Shown piece after piece: positions 25,805 to 35,981 of a stretch of 64,000 nt of DNA. This stretch comes from Thorsellia kenyensis (lineage in GTDB: Bacteria; Pseudomonadota; Gammaproteobacteria; Enterobacterales; Thorselliaceae), in NCBI RefSeq assembly GCF_042432445.1, contig NZ_JBHLXE010000100.1, positions 62,001 through 126,000 on the forward strand. The letters are read 5' to 3'. The notes beneath the pieces were generated by a model. It had not been told where the DNA came from, did no database searches, and was given only the letters and a program-made list of their open reading frames with translations. The position numbers were made by a program, and so were the translations under genes. The first letter of the stretch is position 1. Each line of letters starts with the position of its first letter.

Positions 25805-26611
25805 ATGCGTTTAATTCCACTAGACATACCTTCACACGTAGCAAAATGGGCTGCACTTCATATTATAAATAGAATAAAGGCTTTTAGACCAACAGCTGAT
25901 CAACCCTTTGTCTTAGGTTTACCAACGGGAGGAACACCCGTTGAAACATACAAGTTACTCATAGAGCATTACAAAGCAGGAAACATTAGTTTTAAAAACG
26001 TTGTGACATTTAATATGGACGAATATGTCAACTTACCTAAGGAACATCCTGAAAGTTACTATAGTTTCATGCACAAACATTTTTTTGAACACATAGACAT
26101 CCCTAGAGAAAATATCAATCTTCTTGATGGTAATGCAAAATGTATCAAAACTGAATGTGAATCCTATGAAGCAAAAATGAAACAATATGGTGGTGTTCAC
26201 TTGTTTATGGGAGGAGTGGGTAATGATGGTCATATTGCATTCAATGAACCAGCCTCTTCTTTGGCGTCGCGAACTCGTGAACAAGCTCTGACTGAAGAAA
26301 CACGTATTGCTAATTCTCGTTTTTTTAATAATGATGTTAATCAAGTGCCTAAATCTGCGCTAACAGTTGGTATTGCAACCCTAATGGAAGCTAAAGAAAT
26401 AATGGTATTAGCCACAGGAAGACAAAAGGCACTTGCTGTTCAGGCTGCTGTGGAGGGTAACGTCAATCATCTTTGGACGATTAGCTGCTTGCAGCTTCAT
26501 CCTAATGCTATTATTGTATGCGACGAGCCTGCGGTGATGGAGTTAAGAGTAAAAACTTTAAAATATTTTCAAGCTCAAGAAAAAGAAAATATTCAATCGA
26601 TATTGTCATAG
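25805..26611 (+). CDS. nagB: Glucosamine-6-phosphate deaminase
   Basis: NagB turns glucosamine-6-phosphate into fructose-6-phosphate and ammonia. The 268 residues match the family: GLPTGGTPVETYK, FNMDEYVNLP (catalytic Asp), GGVGNDGHIAFNEPASSLASRTR. The length is the same as E. coli (266). It starts at ATG with CCAGGAG before it. It is followed by nagA 84 bp later, so the pair degrades imported amino sugars from host glycans or peptidoglycan. Confidence 0.97.
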   Translation: MRLIPLDIPSHVAKWAALHIINRIKAFRPTADQPFVLGLPTGGTPVETYKLLIEHYKAGNISFKNVVTFNMDEYVNLPKEHPESYYSFMHKHFFEHIDIPRENINLLDGNAKCIKTECESYEAKMKQYGGVHLFMGGVGNDGHIAFNEPASSLASRTREQALTEETRIANSRFFNNDVNQVPKSALTVGIATLMEAKEIMVLATGRQKALAVQAAVEGNVNHLWTISCLQLHPNAIIVCDEPAVMELRVKTLKYFQAQEKENIQSILS

Positions 26612-26627
26612 TCACAAAGTTTGACAC

Positions 26628-26657
26628 ATGTCAGCACACATCATGTCAGCACACATA
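26628..26657. repeat. Two tandem 15-bp repeats in the nagB-nagA gap
   Basis: ATGTCAGCACACATC at 26628-26642 is followed by ATGTCAGCACACATA at 26643-26657. It lies between the stop of nagB and the ribosome-binding site of nagA and may be a slippage product or affect the intercistronic RNA structure. Confidence 0.7.
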
Positions 26658-26695
26658 TAGACACGACTTCTATCTATATTATCTAGGAGATTTAA

Positions 26696-27868
26696 ATGTT
26701 CGCTTTGATTAATGCAAAGATCTATACTGGAGACTCGCTCCACAATACCCCTTTTCTTGAAAATAAAGCTATATTAGTCAATGGGAATAAGATAGATGCA
26801 ATTATTGATAAAGAAAATTTACCAAAAGATATAGAAACTTTCGATCTCAAGGGACTGAATCTTGCTCCTGGTCTCATTGATTTACAACTCAACGGCTGTG
26901 GTGGAGTTCAATTTAATGATAATTTTGATTCCGTAAGTGCAAAAACACTTGCAGTTATGCAAGCAAGCAATGAAAAATATGGATGTACAAGTTTTCTTCC
27001 CACTTTAATAACCAGTAATGATGCACTTATCAAACATGCTGTCATAACGATGCGTGATTATCTTGAAAATAGCCAAAATACGCATCAAGCACTTGGGCTG
27101 CATATTGAGGGCCCCTATTTAAGTGTTCATAAAAAAGGGACTCATAATGCGAAACTTATCAGAAAAATTAACACTGAGATGTTGGAGTTTTTATGCGAAA
27201 ATGCAGATGTCATTAAGATGCTGACACTTGCCCCTGAAGAGGTAGATGATAACGCTATTAAGCGTCTGTCTGATGCTGGAATTGTTGTGTCTGCTGGCCA
27301 CTCTAATAGCTTATATGAACGTGCTAAAGAAAGCTTTTCTGCAGGTATAAGTTTTTCTACACACCTCTTTAATGCGATGCCTTATATCACGGGGCGAGAA
27401 CCCGGATTAGTGGGTGCTATATTAGATACACCTCAAGTATATGCAGGTATTATAGCTGATGGACATCATATCGCTTGGTCAAATATAAGACTTGCTAAGT
27501 CGCTAAAACAAGATAAATTAATCCTAGTCACTGATGCGACTGCACCTGCAGGAACAGAGTTAGACACTTTCTTTTTTGCGGGAAAAACAATTTATCATAA
27601 AGATGGGGCATGCTTAGATGAAAATGGTACGTTAAGTGGTTCCGCTGCGACGCTTATAAAATGCGTTGAAAATTGCGTCAATAAAGTAGGTTTTTCCTTG
27701 GATGAAGCCATCAGAATGGCTACCTTATATCCCGCTCGTTCAATAAAGGTCGATCATCTGTTAGGATCTATTGCCGTTGGAAAAATTGCAAACTTAATGG
27801 CATTTGACGATAAATTTGAAATAAAGGCCTGCTTTGTTAATGGTAGACTAACGCACAAGATAAGCTAG
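26696..27868 (+). CDS. nagA: N-acetylglucosamine-6-phosphate deacetylase
   Basis: NagA removes acetate from GlcNAc-6-phosphate and makes the NagB substrate. The 390-residue amidohydrolase has LAPGLIDLQLNGCGG, HIEGPYLSVHKKGTHN (metal-binding Glu), SAGHSN, THLFNAMPYITGREPG and LVTDATAPAG (catalytic Asp). The length matches the family (382 in E. coli). The ATG follows TAGGAGATTTAA. Confidence 0.97.
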   Translation: MFALINAKIYTGDSLHNTPFLENKAILVNGNKIDAIIDKENLPKDIETFDLKGLNLAPGLIDLQLNGCGGVQFNDNFDSVSAKTLAVMQASNEKYGCTSFLPTLITSNDALIKHAVITMRDYLENSQNTHQALGLHIEGPYLSVHKKGTHNAKLIRKINTEMLEFLCENADVIKMLTLAPEEVDDNAIKRLSDAGIVVSAGHSNSLYERAKESFSAGISFSTHLFNAMPYITGREPGLVGAILDTPQVYAGIIADGHHIAWSNIRLAKSLKQDKLILVTDATAPAGTELDTFFFAGKTIYHKDGACLDENGTLSGSAATLIKCVENCVNKVGFSLDEAIRMATLYPARSIKVDHLLGSIAVGKIANLMAFDDKFEIKACFVNGRLTHKIS

Positions 27869-28045
27869 GTTTTGCATAAAAAGTATAAAGGGAAAAGAGT
27901 AATAACTTTAATAGTTTAACATCATGTTAATGCAAGTCTTTAATAAAGTTATTTACCGCTCAAAAATCTTTTACCAGTCTCAAAACTCCTCTCTGTTACT
28001 ACTTAATATAATTTATTTCTGTTCTGACGTTGAGAGATTAAAAAC

Positions 28046-28085
28046 CATAAGGGGACACTCATATGAATGAGTATCCCTTTTAGTA
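28046..28085. terminator. Bidirectional terminator between nagA and the mscK-like gene
   Basis: AAGGGGACACTCAT - ATGA - ATGAGTATCCCTTTT forms an imperfect stem with T-rich sequence on the plus side and AAAAA on the left, giving a U-tract on the minus side. It lies between the convergent ends of nagA and the mscK-like gene. Confidence 0.65.
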
Positions 28086-28153
28086 CATTTCTATTTACCC
28101 TAAATCAGTCAATGACTGATAGTTCCAACTTACTCGTTATACGTTATAATCAA

Positions 28154-31100
28154 CTAGGGATGAATTGCCTCAGTTTTAACATGTAATGGTGGGTGTGCCA
28201 ATTTAATTCCTGCTTCACGAAACAGTTTTAAAATTCTTTGGTGAATATCATGGCGCATCGGAAATAGAAATCTAATATTATCGGTATGTACCCGCAAGTT
28301 AAATTGTTGAATACCGTTATCCATACTAAACACGAAAGCTTCTGGTGGTGTTGGCTCTTGTACCACCATATAACACTCATTTGCAGCTTTTAAGATTAAT
28401 TGAGTGGCATAATCAGTATCTACTTCTTGCGGTACAGGTATAACCATCACAACACGTGTAATGGCATCAGTTAATGACCAATTTATAAATTGTTCTGTAA
28501 TAAACGCCTTATTCGGAACAATGATCTCTTTATTATCAAAATCGATAATTTCAGTCGCTCTCGTTCTTATCCGTGCGACTGTACCCGTTAATTCTCTTAG
28601 CGTTACAACATCACCAATACGCATAGGTTTTTCAAAGAGTAAAATCAAACCCGATATAAAATTAGCGAAAATTTCTTGTAACCCGAAACCTAGCCCAACA
28701 CCCAGTGCAGCAACGAGCCATTGCAATTTAGACCATTCTATACCCATCCAGGAAAAACCAATCATTCCTCCTATCAACATCGTCAGATATTTAGTAATCG
28801 TGGTGATTGTAAAACCAGTACCTGGTGTTAACACAAGGTGCTGCAATAGCGCGAGCTCTAATAATGCAGGAAGATTTCTAACTAACTGTGCTGTGATGAA
28901 AAAAATCAATAACGAAATTAATATCGATCCTATCGTAATCGCTTGAGAGACATCTTCGCCATTCACAGTACTATTTGTTTGCCATAAAGTGATATTATTT
29001 AAAAAATCAAATGCAGAGTGCAATTCTGACCATAATAAAATAACAATAACGATACCTGTCATGGTTAAAAGAGAACTGACTAAACTCAAAGATTTTGCGC
29101 TTATTGAATCTAAGTCAATTGGAGCTATCTCTATCTCCAAATTACCTTCATTATTCGAAGTGTTGCTCGCACTACTTTCATCTAACGCTTCCATTTTAGC
29201 CCTTTCGAGCAGCCTTTCTGCTCGTCTTTGTTTTGCTCTTTCAAACTCAATTTTACGTTTTTGAATAAGCATCCAACGATGAATAAAGGAGTAAATAAGT
29301 CGAAGCCCAAAAATACAAAGAATCGAAGTTTCTAGTCTTAATAATAAAGCAATTGAAGTGGCTAAATATCCATATCCAGAAGCTACTGCGGCAACAATAG
29401 GAGCCACCAAAATAATAAACCAGAGTAGCTTATTAATAATCCTTTGATTACCTGCCTCTTTATTCACGTAAAAATTAACGCCCCCTCTTTTTAATCTGAA
29501 GGTTATCCATGTGACAAAAAGACATAAAACAATAAAAAAAGTTCTACCTAGTGAATCAGCGAATTTTCTATCAGCATAATTATTAAAAAGGCTAGATATC
29601 ACAACCAAGGGAATGACCACCAAAAATAGGTATTTATAAATAGATAAACTTTTCCTTACCACTGCGCTAGGCCATCTAAAATGGGATATAAATAATCCAT
29701 TTGGGTGGGAGAATGTTTTAAGAACCATAAACACCCAAAGCATAGGTGCGCCGTACATTAACCCTAAACCTAAAGCAAAGATGATATCAGGTTGGGTCGA
29801 TACCTGTAATAGATTAGATAAAAATTGTATGATAAGAGGAATTGGAGATGAAAACACTATGCTAAATACAAACACCTTAATTGTCAAGAGAAAGCCATCC
29901 TGTGTCACTTTCCCCACTTTTTTGCTGGTTTCTTCTAAAAATGTAAAATATCTACGGCGCATTAGTAGAATTACTGACATAAAAATCAAGGCAACTAAGA
30001 AGAAAGTCAAGTTAATTGTCTGAGCTATTGTCGCATAAAAACCGTCTTTAATAATTTTAAGGTAATCTTGCTGTATAAATGAAAATAGATCAGCAGCTAA
30101 ACTGAAAGGAAAGGAAAGCGAGATAGGATCAACATCAGCAACCCAAAATAGATATCTATTGGTGACTTCTTGTGTTTCTATTAAGGTTTGTGAAAGTTGT
30201 GATTCAAGGATAATTAAAGAAGTCAGCTCTTTTATTAATTCGTCATGGGAGGTGATTAGGGTACGCAGTAAGTCTCTTCGCGTGGTAAATTGATCAGTGA
30301 CCAAATTTTTAACTTTATCATCTAACTGGTTTTCATATTCACGAATCAACAAATCTCTCGATGCATTTACCTGATTTAAGGTTTCTTGATTAGAAATTCT
30401 ACCAATACTAAGAGCTGCCATCTCTTCATCATGGCGACGTTTATTAGGTGATATAGGCAAATTGGACACTTGAAGTCGTAATGATTTACCTAAAGCAGGA
30501 GAGACAGAAATCCACTGCGATTGCTCTCTTATAGAATCTAGGGTATTTTGGACTTGCTGAATTTCTCTTTGTCGTTGTCTTTGCAGCTCAACAACTTCTT
30601 GAGTGCGGCTAGTAATACGTTTAATTTCTGCTGGAATTTGACGATTATCTTGAAAAATTCGCTGTATATTCTCAGGTAAGTTGGATTCAATATTTTGTAA
30701 CTCTTCAGTCGCAGAAACGGCTAAAGAAGCTTCCTGATTTCTTAAATTCGCTAATTCATTTCTAAGTGATTGCTGCTGATCCTCTGCATATTCGAGTCTA
30801 AGAAAAGTCAACTCCAGACGGAGTCTAGCCAGTTCTTGACGATTACTGGAAGAAATTTGCCTAAGTTCATTTTCTCTGATGCTGACGACCAAAGCGAACT
30901 TTTCTGCTATCAGCATATTTTTGGCGTATTCGTCTTGACGCGTTGCTTCATCCGTGGCGAGTGTTTTATCTATCTCATCTATACGTAGGCGTTTACTTTG
31001 AACGAGTTCTGCTGTATGAAAATTATTAGAGTCTCGCATCTCTTCATTTTCTTTTTGAATTTGATTATTTAACTCTTCAATGTAATTGCCTATCCTTTGT

Positions 31101-31519
31101 ATGGCTATTTCATATTCAGATGGGGTAGTCGCTTGAAGTCTTTCGGGGGGATTATTTCTAAATTCATCAGATTTATCCTTGATCTCTTTTTCATAAATAA
31201 GGAAATTATCCATAATAGATTGAAATTTATTGGTTTGCTCGATGCTTTGTTCTGCCTTAATCAAAAAATCTAAGGTTTTATTGAGCTTTTGTAAGATGGC
31301 TTCTCTTACCTCCGAGGAATACAAAGTATCGGCATTTTGAATCTTTTTAGTTAAAGAGTCTATAGTAAAATCTGGCCTGGAAATACCCGAGGTTAATGCG
31401 TTTGCAAAAATTTGTACAGAGAAGCACAAGATCAATAAAAATGTGCATCCCCATTTCAAAAGATTTTTTTTATAGTGAAAATTTAACAATCCTTTATCAA
31501 ATTCTTTCATATATCCCAT
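28154..31519 (-). CDS. Large mechanosensitive channel of the MscK/MscM (KefA/YjeP) type
   Basis: An 1121-residue inner-membrane protein, the size of E. coli MscK (1120) and MscM (1107). A signal peptide (residues about 20-40) is followed by a long periplasmic Gln/Glu-rich coiled-coil part (about residues 45-430), then about eleven membrane segments, and a C-terminal MscS core with GLGFGLQEIFANFISGLILL, RIGDVVTL and IIVPNKAFITEQFINWSL. It opens on osmotic down-shock. It starts 37 bp after mukB ends, on the same strand, so it may read through from that operon. MscK and MscM cannot be separated by eye. A start at the ATG 31510 is possible. Confidence 0.9.
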   Translation of the reverse strand: MGYMKEFDKGLLNFHYKKNLLKWGCTFLLILCFSVQIFANALTSGISRPDFTIDSLTKKIQNADTLYSSEVREAILQKLNKTLDFLIKAEQSIEQTNKFQSIMDNFLIYEKEIKDKSDEFRNNPPERLQATTPSEYEIAIQRIGNYIEELNNQIQKENEEMRDSNNFHTAELVQSKRLRIDEIDKTLATDEATRQDEYAKNMLIAEKFALVVSIRENELRQISSSNRQELARLRLELTFLRLEYAEDQQQSLRNELANLRNQEASLAVSATEELQNIESNLPENIQRIFQDNRQIPAEIKRITSRTQEVVELQRQRQREIQQVQNTLDSIREQSQWISVSPALGKSLRLQVSNLPISPNKRRHDEEMAALSIGRISNQETLNQVNASRDLLIREYENQLDDKVKNLVTDQFTTRRDLLRTLITSHDELIKELTSLIILESQLSQTLIETQEVTNRYLFWVADVDPISLSFPFSLAADLFSFIQQDYLKIIKDGFYATIAQTINLTFFLVALIFMSVILLMRRRYFTFLEETSKKVGKVTQDGFLLTIKVFVFSIVFSSPIPLIIQFLSNLLQVSTQPDIIFALGLGLMYGAPMLWVFMVLKTFSHPNGLFISHFRWPSAVVRKSLSIYKYLFLVVIPLVVISSLFNNYADRKFADSLGRTFFIVLCLFVTWITFRLKRGGVNFYVNKEAGNQRIINKLLWFIILVAPIVAAVASGYGYLATSIALLLRLETSILCIFGLRLIYSFIHRWMLIQKRKIEFERAKQRRAERLLERAKMEALDESSASNTSNNEGNLEIEIAPIDLDSISAKSLSLVSSLLTMTGIVIVILLWSELHSAFDFLNNITLWQTNSTVNGEDVSQAITIGSILISLLIFFITAQLVRNLPALLELALLQHLVLTPGTGFTITTITKYLTMLIGGMIGFSWMGIEWSKLQWLVAALGVGLGFGLQEIFANFISGLILLFEKPMRIGDVVTLRELTGTVARIRTRATEIIDFDNKEIIVPNKAFITEQFINWSLTDAITRVVMVIPVPQEVDTDYATQLILKAANECYMVVQEPTPPEAFVFSMDNGIQQFNLRVHTDNIRFLFPMRHDIHQRILKLFREAGIKLAHPPLHVKTEAIHP

Positions 31520-31556
31520 CCGCCCTATCTATGATGATACTTTAGTTTAAATTGAC

Positions 31557-34500
31557 TCATTCCTTTGATTCAAATCCTTTCAATCCAACCACATGTACAT
31601 ACTCATGATTTTGATGTACTTTTCTCATTAATTTATACGTTGTTCCTTGTTCTGGGCTTATATTCTCAGGAGCAGCAATAATTAATTGCATATTTAATCG
31701 CGAGCAAAGTTCAAATAACGTAGCAATCGATTTTCCATCTAACCTCGCTGCTTCATCTAAAAACAGGAGTCGGCAAGGTAGCATGTCTTTACCACGCATA
31801 CGCATAGACTCATCCTCCCAACTCTGCACTACCATAACCAATATGGACATACCCGTACCTATTGCTTCCCCTGTTGATAATGCTCCACTCTCAGCTCGAA
31901 GCCAACCGTCGGTACCACGGAATATTTCCACTTCCATCTCTAGATAGTTGCGATAATCTAAAAGTTCTTCCCCTAATGTTTGCGGCGCTTTTTGGCCTAT
32001 GTCTATTTGAGGATGTAGGCGTTGGTATAATTTTGCGAGTGCTTCTGAAAAGGAAAATTTAGGATTAGTAAATAAATCCTGATTAATCTCATCATTCGAA
32101 GCTAATGCATCTAGTAAAATAGCATGAGATTCTCTGATATTAACATTTAGTCTCACACTTTGTACTTGCCCAAACGCCACTGACTGCAATCCTTGATTTA
32201 GTTGCCTAATTCGACTTTGCTCTCTGTGGATCGTTTTACGAATAATATTAGCTACCGCTTGGGAACTTATCGATAACGTTTTTTCTCTGGTATTTAGCTC
32301 TTCTGTTAGTCTTCCTAATTCTATTTCCATCTGCATGATCGCATCAATTGGATCATCAGTATTGACAATATCTTGACGGATTCTCTCTTTTAGATGTTCA
32401 TATACAGCAATATAAAATTGTACCTTGCGTACCGGATACTTAGGATCTTCAGAGGCCCTTAAAACATCTCTTAAGTGTTCATTATTCATTACTGCTAATC
32501 TCAATGAACCCAATGCCTTATCAGACATAGAGCGAAGTGTATCAGCATCTAAATAAGCATATTCTCTTTTATGCAGCCTTTTTTCAATATCATGTGTTTT
32601 AACTAACTTCACCACATCACACCAAGCAATCTTGTTGCTATTAACTAATTGCCTTACAGCCTTATAGGCTTTTTCATCATTTTTAATTTGAGTATTTAGC
32701 GTCTCAATGGCTGTTTCACAGGCAACAATTTGCCTATCTAAGACTGAACGTTTCATTCGACTTTCATTAAGTGATCCAAGGAGGGAATCTCTTCTCTCTA
32801 TTGCTCTTGTTTCACTTCCTTCATCTGTAACAATGCCGATATCAAGACGCTCTTGTTCTAGTTCTCTGAGTAAATCCTGTTTTGTATCATAAGCACTTTT
32901 CAATGAAGCGTAGCTTTGGGTTGCCTGATTGTAAGCTGCTTGGTATTGTTTTAATTGTTCTCTTGCTAATTGCCTTTCTTGTTCAGCAATAATCAATTGT
33001 TCTTTTAATTTGACAATAAGATCCGACTCACCTTCTTCTATATTACCAGATGAGATTAAGGCTGCATAAGATAAATAAGTTTTACGCTGTAATAATTCTC
33101 TTAAAGCATATAATTTTTGTTCTAGCAATGTCTGTTGTTTAATTAACGCATCGTACTCAGCTAAATTAAAATCTGCCTCTAGTGGATCTGATTGTAATGC
33201 ATCAATAATGATGGATAATTTATCAAGTGTAGCTTTATGCTGCTGTAAAAACTGTCTTGATTCTTGTGCTTCTAACTCTTTTTCTTTTAATTCTTCTAAC
33301 TGATAAACTAACTCATCATTTTCTAGTAAATCTACCTTCGTCAAGAGACGATTCAAGATTGTGATCTGCTCTTTTAATTTATCAAAATCCTGTTTTTGTT
33401 GCTGATGCTTGAATTGATGATCACGTAAAGCTCGCTCATCATCGTTTTGTTGTTGCTGAAGTGCTGCGATTTTCTCTTCAGGATTTGCTAAAAAAACAAC
33501 ACCTAAGTGCTCTCCAACAAATTGACTGACTAACTGAATAAGTCGTTGGGTTTTTTGTAGGTCAAAAGAAACGATTGCATATGCTTCATTACTTTGCTCT
33601 CTCTGTTCGCTTAATTCTAAAAGCCTTTTTTCACGCGCAGCATTACCAAAAAGAGGATTAGCTGGAAAACGAGAATACCGCCATTGATTATCAGCGGCTT
33701 TAACTAGTACCGCATTTTCTAGTTCCTCTTTGATAAAAACACTGTCATCAAATGAAGTGGGATCTCCTTCTATAAGATATAAATCGTCAGGACAATCCGT
33801 AACTTCATCTAATTGTGGTCTTATTTCACTCAAATTAGGTACAACAATTGCATGTCTTGCTGGACCATATAGCGCCGAAAAATAAGGGGCATCATCTAGA
33901 GAAATATCATCATAAATTTCAGAAAGCAAAACTCCACCAAATTTTTGTGCTAATTGCAATAAATGTTGTTCATCACTACCATTAGCTTGACTCAAACTCT
34001 CTATCTCTTGTTCGATTTGCTCTTTTTGACTGTTAATCTTCTCTCTTTTTAAATTTAATTCCCGTTCAGCATTAATCAGCTTTTGCATATAAGCTGTTAT
34101 CTCATTAGAGGACTCTAAGCTTTCATCTATTTGAGACGTAATTACATTTAATTGCTCTTGAGCGAGTAGCCAAGTCGGTGCAAATCGTCTTTGTTCCTGA
34201 ATTTGAAGTTTGATATGCTCAATATTTTGTTGTATTTCGATACGTTTTTCATTTGCATCAGTCACCGAATCTTCTAGTGCTAGCATCATAGACTCGGCAT
34301 TTTCAATATATTCAGCAATTTCGCTGCCTGTTAAACGCAATTCATATCTTTGGTTAAAATCGGATAGATGGCGCGAAGCTTCTTGCTTTTGTTGTAATTT
34401 TTGTTGAATTTCATTAATTCGCTGATGTAAATGTGTTAGTTGCTCAGCGTAATGTTGATGCTGGATTTGTGTTTGTAAATATTTTTTACCAACTTGATAG

Positions 34501-35981
34501 GCGTCTTTACGACTTACGCCCTCTTCTATTGAACAAACATATTGATATGCCTGCTCAAATTGCCCTGAACTGGCTTCACTTAAGCGCTTTTTCTGCTCAT
34601 ACCCAACTAACTTTTGAGTGATCTCTGTGAGTTGTTGACTGATGGATTTAAAATGAATTTCCGCATCACTTACAGACATTTCAGGATCAGAAAAAATTGT
34701 TCTGACTTTTTCCAAAGCTTCTAGCGCTTGTTGATATTGAATAACTCTTGTTTGCTGTGCGTCTAAAGCTTGTTGGAAATCAGCCAATTGTGACTTCAAT
34801 GAATCGACTTCTTCTTCCTTTTGGCGCGTGCGTTCTTCACACTCAAATTGATGAGCTTGTGCCATATCAACACTTTCTGCTTGTTCCTCTAAGCGAAAAA
34901 GTAGCTCTTCTGACTCTTCACTAAATCGTTCAATTTTTTCTTGATGCCTTAGTGCATTTTGGACAAGAGATAAATGATCGGCTGCGCTTTGTGCATCTAT
35001 TTCTAAGTCCTTTTCTAGCTCAGTAATTTCATGTAAGGCTTTAGCCAATTCAACTTGCTTATATTGTTCATTAATAAAAGTTCTTTTGCTATTAGCAAGT
35101 GTCTGTCTTAAGTGTAGTGCATCTTCAATATAAATTTTTCGTTCATTTAGGTGGCGCATATAATCCGCAGCGACATACTGGGTCGATTCATCAATAAGGT
35201 GCTTAAATAAATCTCTGTCTGATTGAGTCACTCGAATTGCTTCAAGGGTCATCCTATTTTCTCGCAGCGCGGATTCCATATCTGAGAAGGCTTTTCTAAC
35301 ACCACTATTTTCTGGTAATAAATAATCTCTTAATGAACGAGTAATGGCACTAGAGATCCCCCCATACAATGATGCCTCTATCAATCGATAAAATTTACTC
35401 CTATCACTACTGCTCCGAAGGCGTTTAGGTAAAAGACCTAAATCAAACATAACTGCATGATAGTCTGTAATCGCATTAAATTGTTTGAAAATTATCCCGT
35501 CTTGTGCTTCACATTTATCTTTTAATTCTGGCAGTGCTAAAATTCTAGCCTGAGATTCGGAGACTTTTTCAGTAAACCACTCTGTTGGAACAATCGATGT
35601 AGGCAAGCCTTGTAGAATAAAAGACTTAATATCTACTTTCTTGTCTCTACCAGCCACTTGCTGGAGTCTTACTCCTGCTATTACACGTTGATTTCTAGAA
35701 TTTACTGTTTCAAGTAACGCATAACAAACACCTGGTTTCAATTTACCATGAAGCCCTCTATCTCTAGAGCTCGAGGTGGCGCCTGCCTCTGTAGTATTCC
35801 TAAAATGAAGGAGGGTTAAGTCAGGAATAAGTGCCGTAACAAACGCAGCCATAGTCGTCGACTTACCTGCGCCATTTCCTCCTGAAAGAGTAGTAACTAA
35901 TTCATCTAGGTCGAAAGTTCTGGCAAAGAATCCATTCCAGTTGATCAGCGTTAATGATTTGAATTTACCACGTTGAATCAT
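31557..35981 (-). CDS. mukB: Chromosome partition condensin MukB
   Basis: MukB is the SMC-like ATPase of the MukBEF condensin. The 1474-residue protein has Walker A SGGNGAGKSTTMAAF (about residues 33-47), two very long coiled coils around a hinge, then ALSTGEAIGTGMSIL (signature) and LLFLDEAARLDGKS (Walker B) near the C terminus. The length fits E. coli (1486). Its ATG overlaps the mukE stop by 4 bp, so translation is coupled. It binds the MukE/MukF bridge encoded just upstream. Confidence 0.98.
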   Translation of the reverse strand: MIQRGKFKSLTLINWNGFFARTFDLDELVTTLSGGNGAGKSTTMAAFVTALIPDLTLLHFRNTTEAGATSSSRDRGLHGKLKPGVCYALLETVNSRNQRVIAGVRLQQVAGRDKKVDIKSFILQGLPTSIVPTEWFTEKVSESQARILALPELKDKCEAQDGIIFKQFNAITDYHAVMFDLGLLPKRLRSSSDRSKFYRLIEASLYGGISSAITRSLRDYLLPENSGVRKAFSDMESALRENRMTLEAIRVTQSDRDLFKHLIDESTQYVAADYMRHLNERKIYIEDALHLRQTLANSKRTFINEQYKQVELAKALHEITELEKDLEIDAQSAADHLSLVQNALRHQEKIERFSEESEELLFRLEEQAESVDMAQAHQFECEERTRQKEEEVDSLKSQLADFQQALDAQQTRVIQYQQALEALEKVRTIFSDPEMSVSDAEIHFKSISQQLTEITQKLVGYEQKKRLSEASSGQFEQAYQYVCSIEEGVSRKDAYQVGKKYLQTQIQHQHYAEQLTHLHQRINEIQQKLQQKQEASRHLSDFNQRYELRLTGSEIAEYIENAESMMLALEDSVTDANEKRIEIQQNIEHIKLQIQEQRRFAPTWLLAQEQLNVITSQIDESLESSNEITAYMQKLINAERELNLKREKINSQKEQIEQEIESLSQANGSDEQHLLQLAQKFGGVLLSEIYDDISLDDAPYFSALYGPARHAIVVPNLSEIRPQLDEVTDCPDDLYLIEGDPTSFDDSVFIKEELENAVLVKAADNQWRYSRFPANPLFGNAAREKRLLELSEQREQSNEAYAIVSFDLQKTQRLIQLVSQFVGEHLGVVFLANPEEKIAALQQQQNDDERALRDHQFKHQQQKQDFDKLKEQITILNRLLTKVDLLENDELVYQLEELKEKELEAQESRQFLQQHKATLDKLSIIIDALQSDPLEADFNLAEYDALIKQQTLLEQKLYALRELLQRKTYLSYAALISSGNIEEGESDLIVKLKEQLIIAEQERQLAREQLKQYQAAYNQATQSYASLKSAYDTKQDLLRELEQERLDIGIVTDEGSETRAIERRDSLLGSLNESRMKRSVLDRQIVACETAIETLNTQIKNDEKAYKAVRQLVNSNKIAWCDVVKLVKTHDIEKRLHKREYAYLDADTLRSMSDKALGSLRLAVMNNEHLRDVLRASEDPKYPVRKVQFYIAVYEHLKERIRQDIVNTDDPIDAIMQMEIELGRLTEELNTREKTLSISSQAVANIIRKTIHREQSRIRQLNQGLQSVAFGQVQSVRLNVNIRESHAILLDALASNDEINQDLFTNPKFSFSEALAKLYQRLHPQIDIGQKAPQTLGEELLDYRNYLEMEVEIFRGTDGWLRAESGALSTGEAIGTGMSILVMVVQSWEDESMRMRGKDMLPCRLLFLDEAARLDGKSIATLFELCSRLNMQLIIAAPENISPEQGTTYKLMRKVHQNHEYVHVVGLKGFESKE

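Noticed and set aside
28461..28946. 161-codon plus-strand frame
   Set aside because: Lies wholly antisense to the conserved MscS core of the channel gene, no ribosome-binding site and a biased composition; a shadow.
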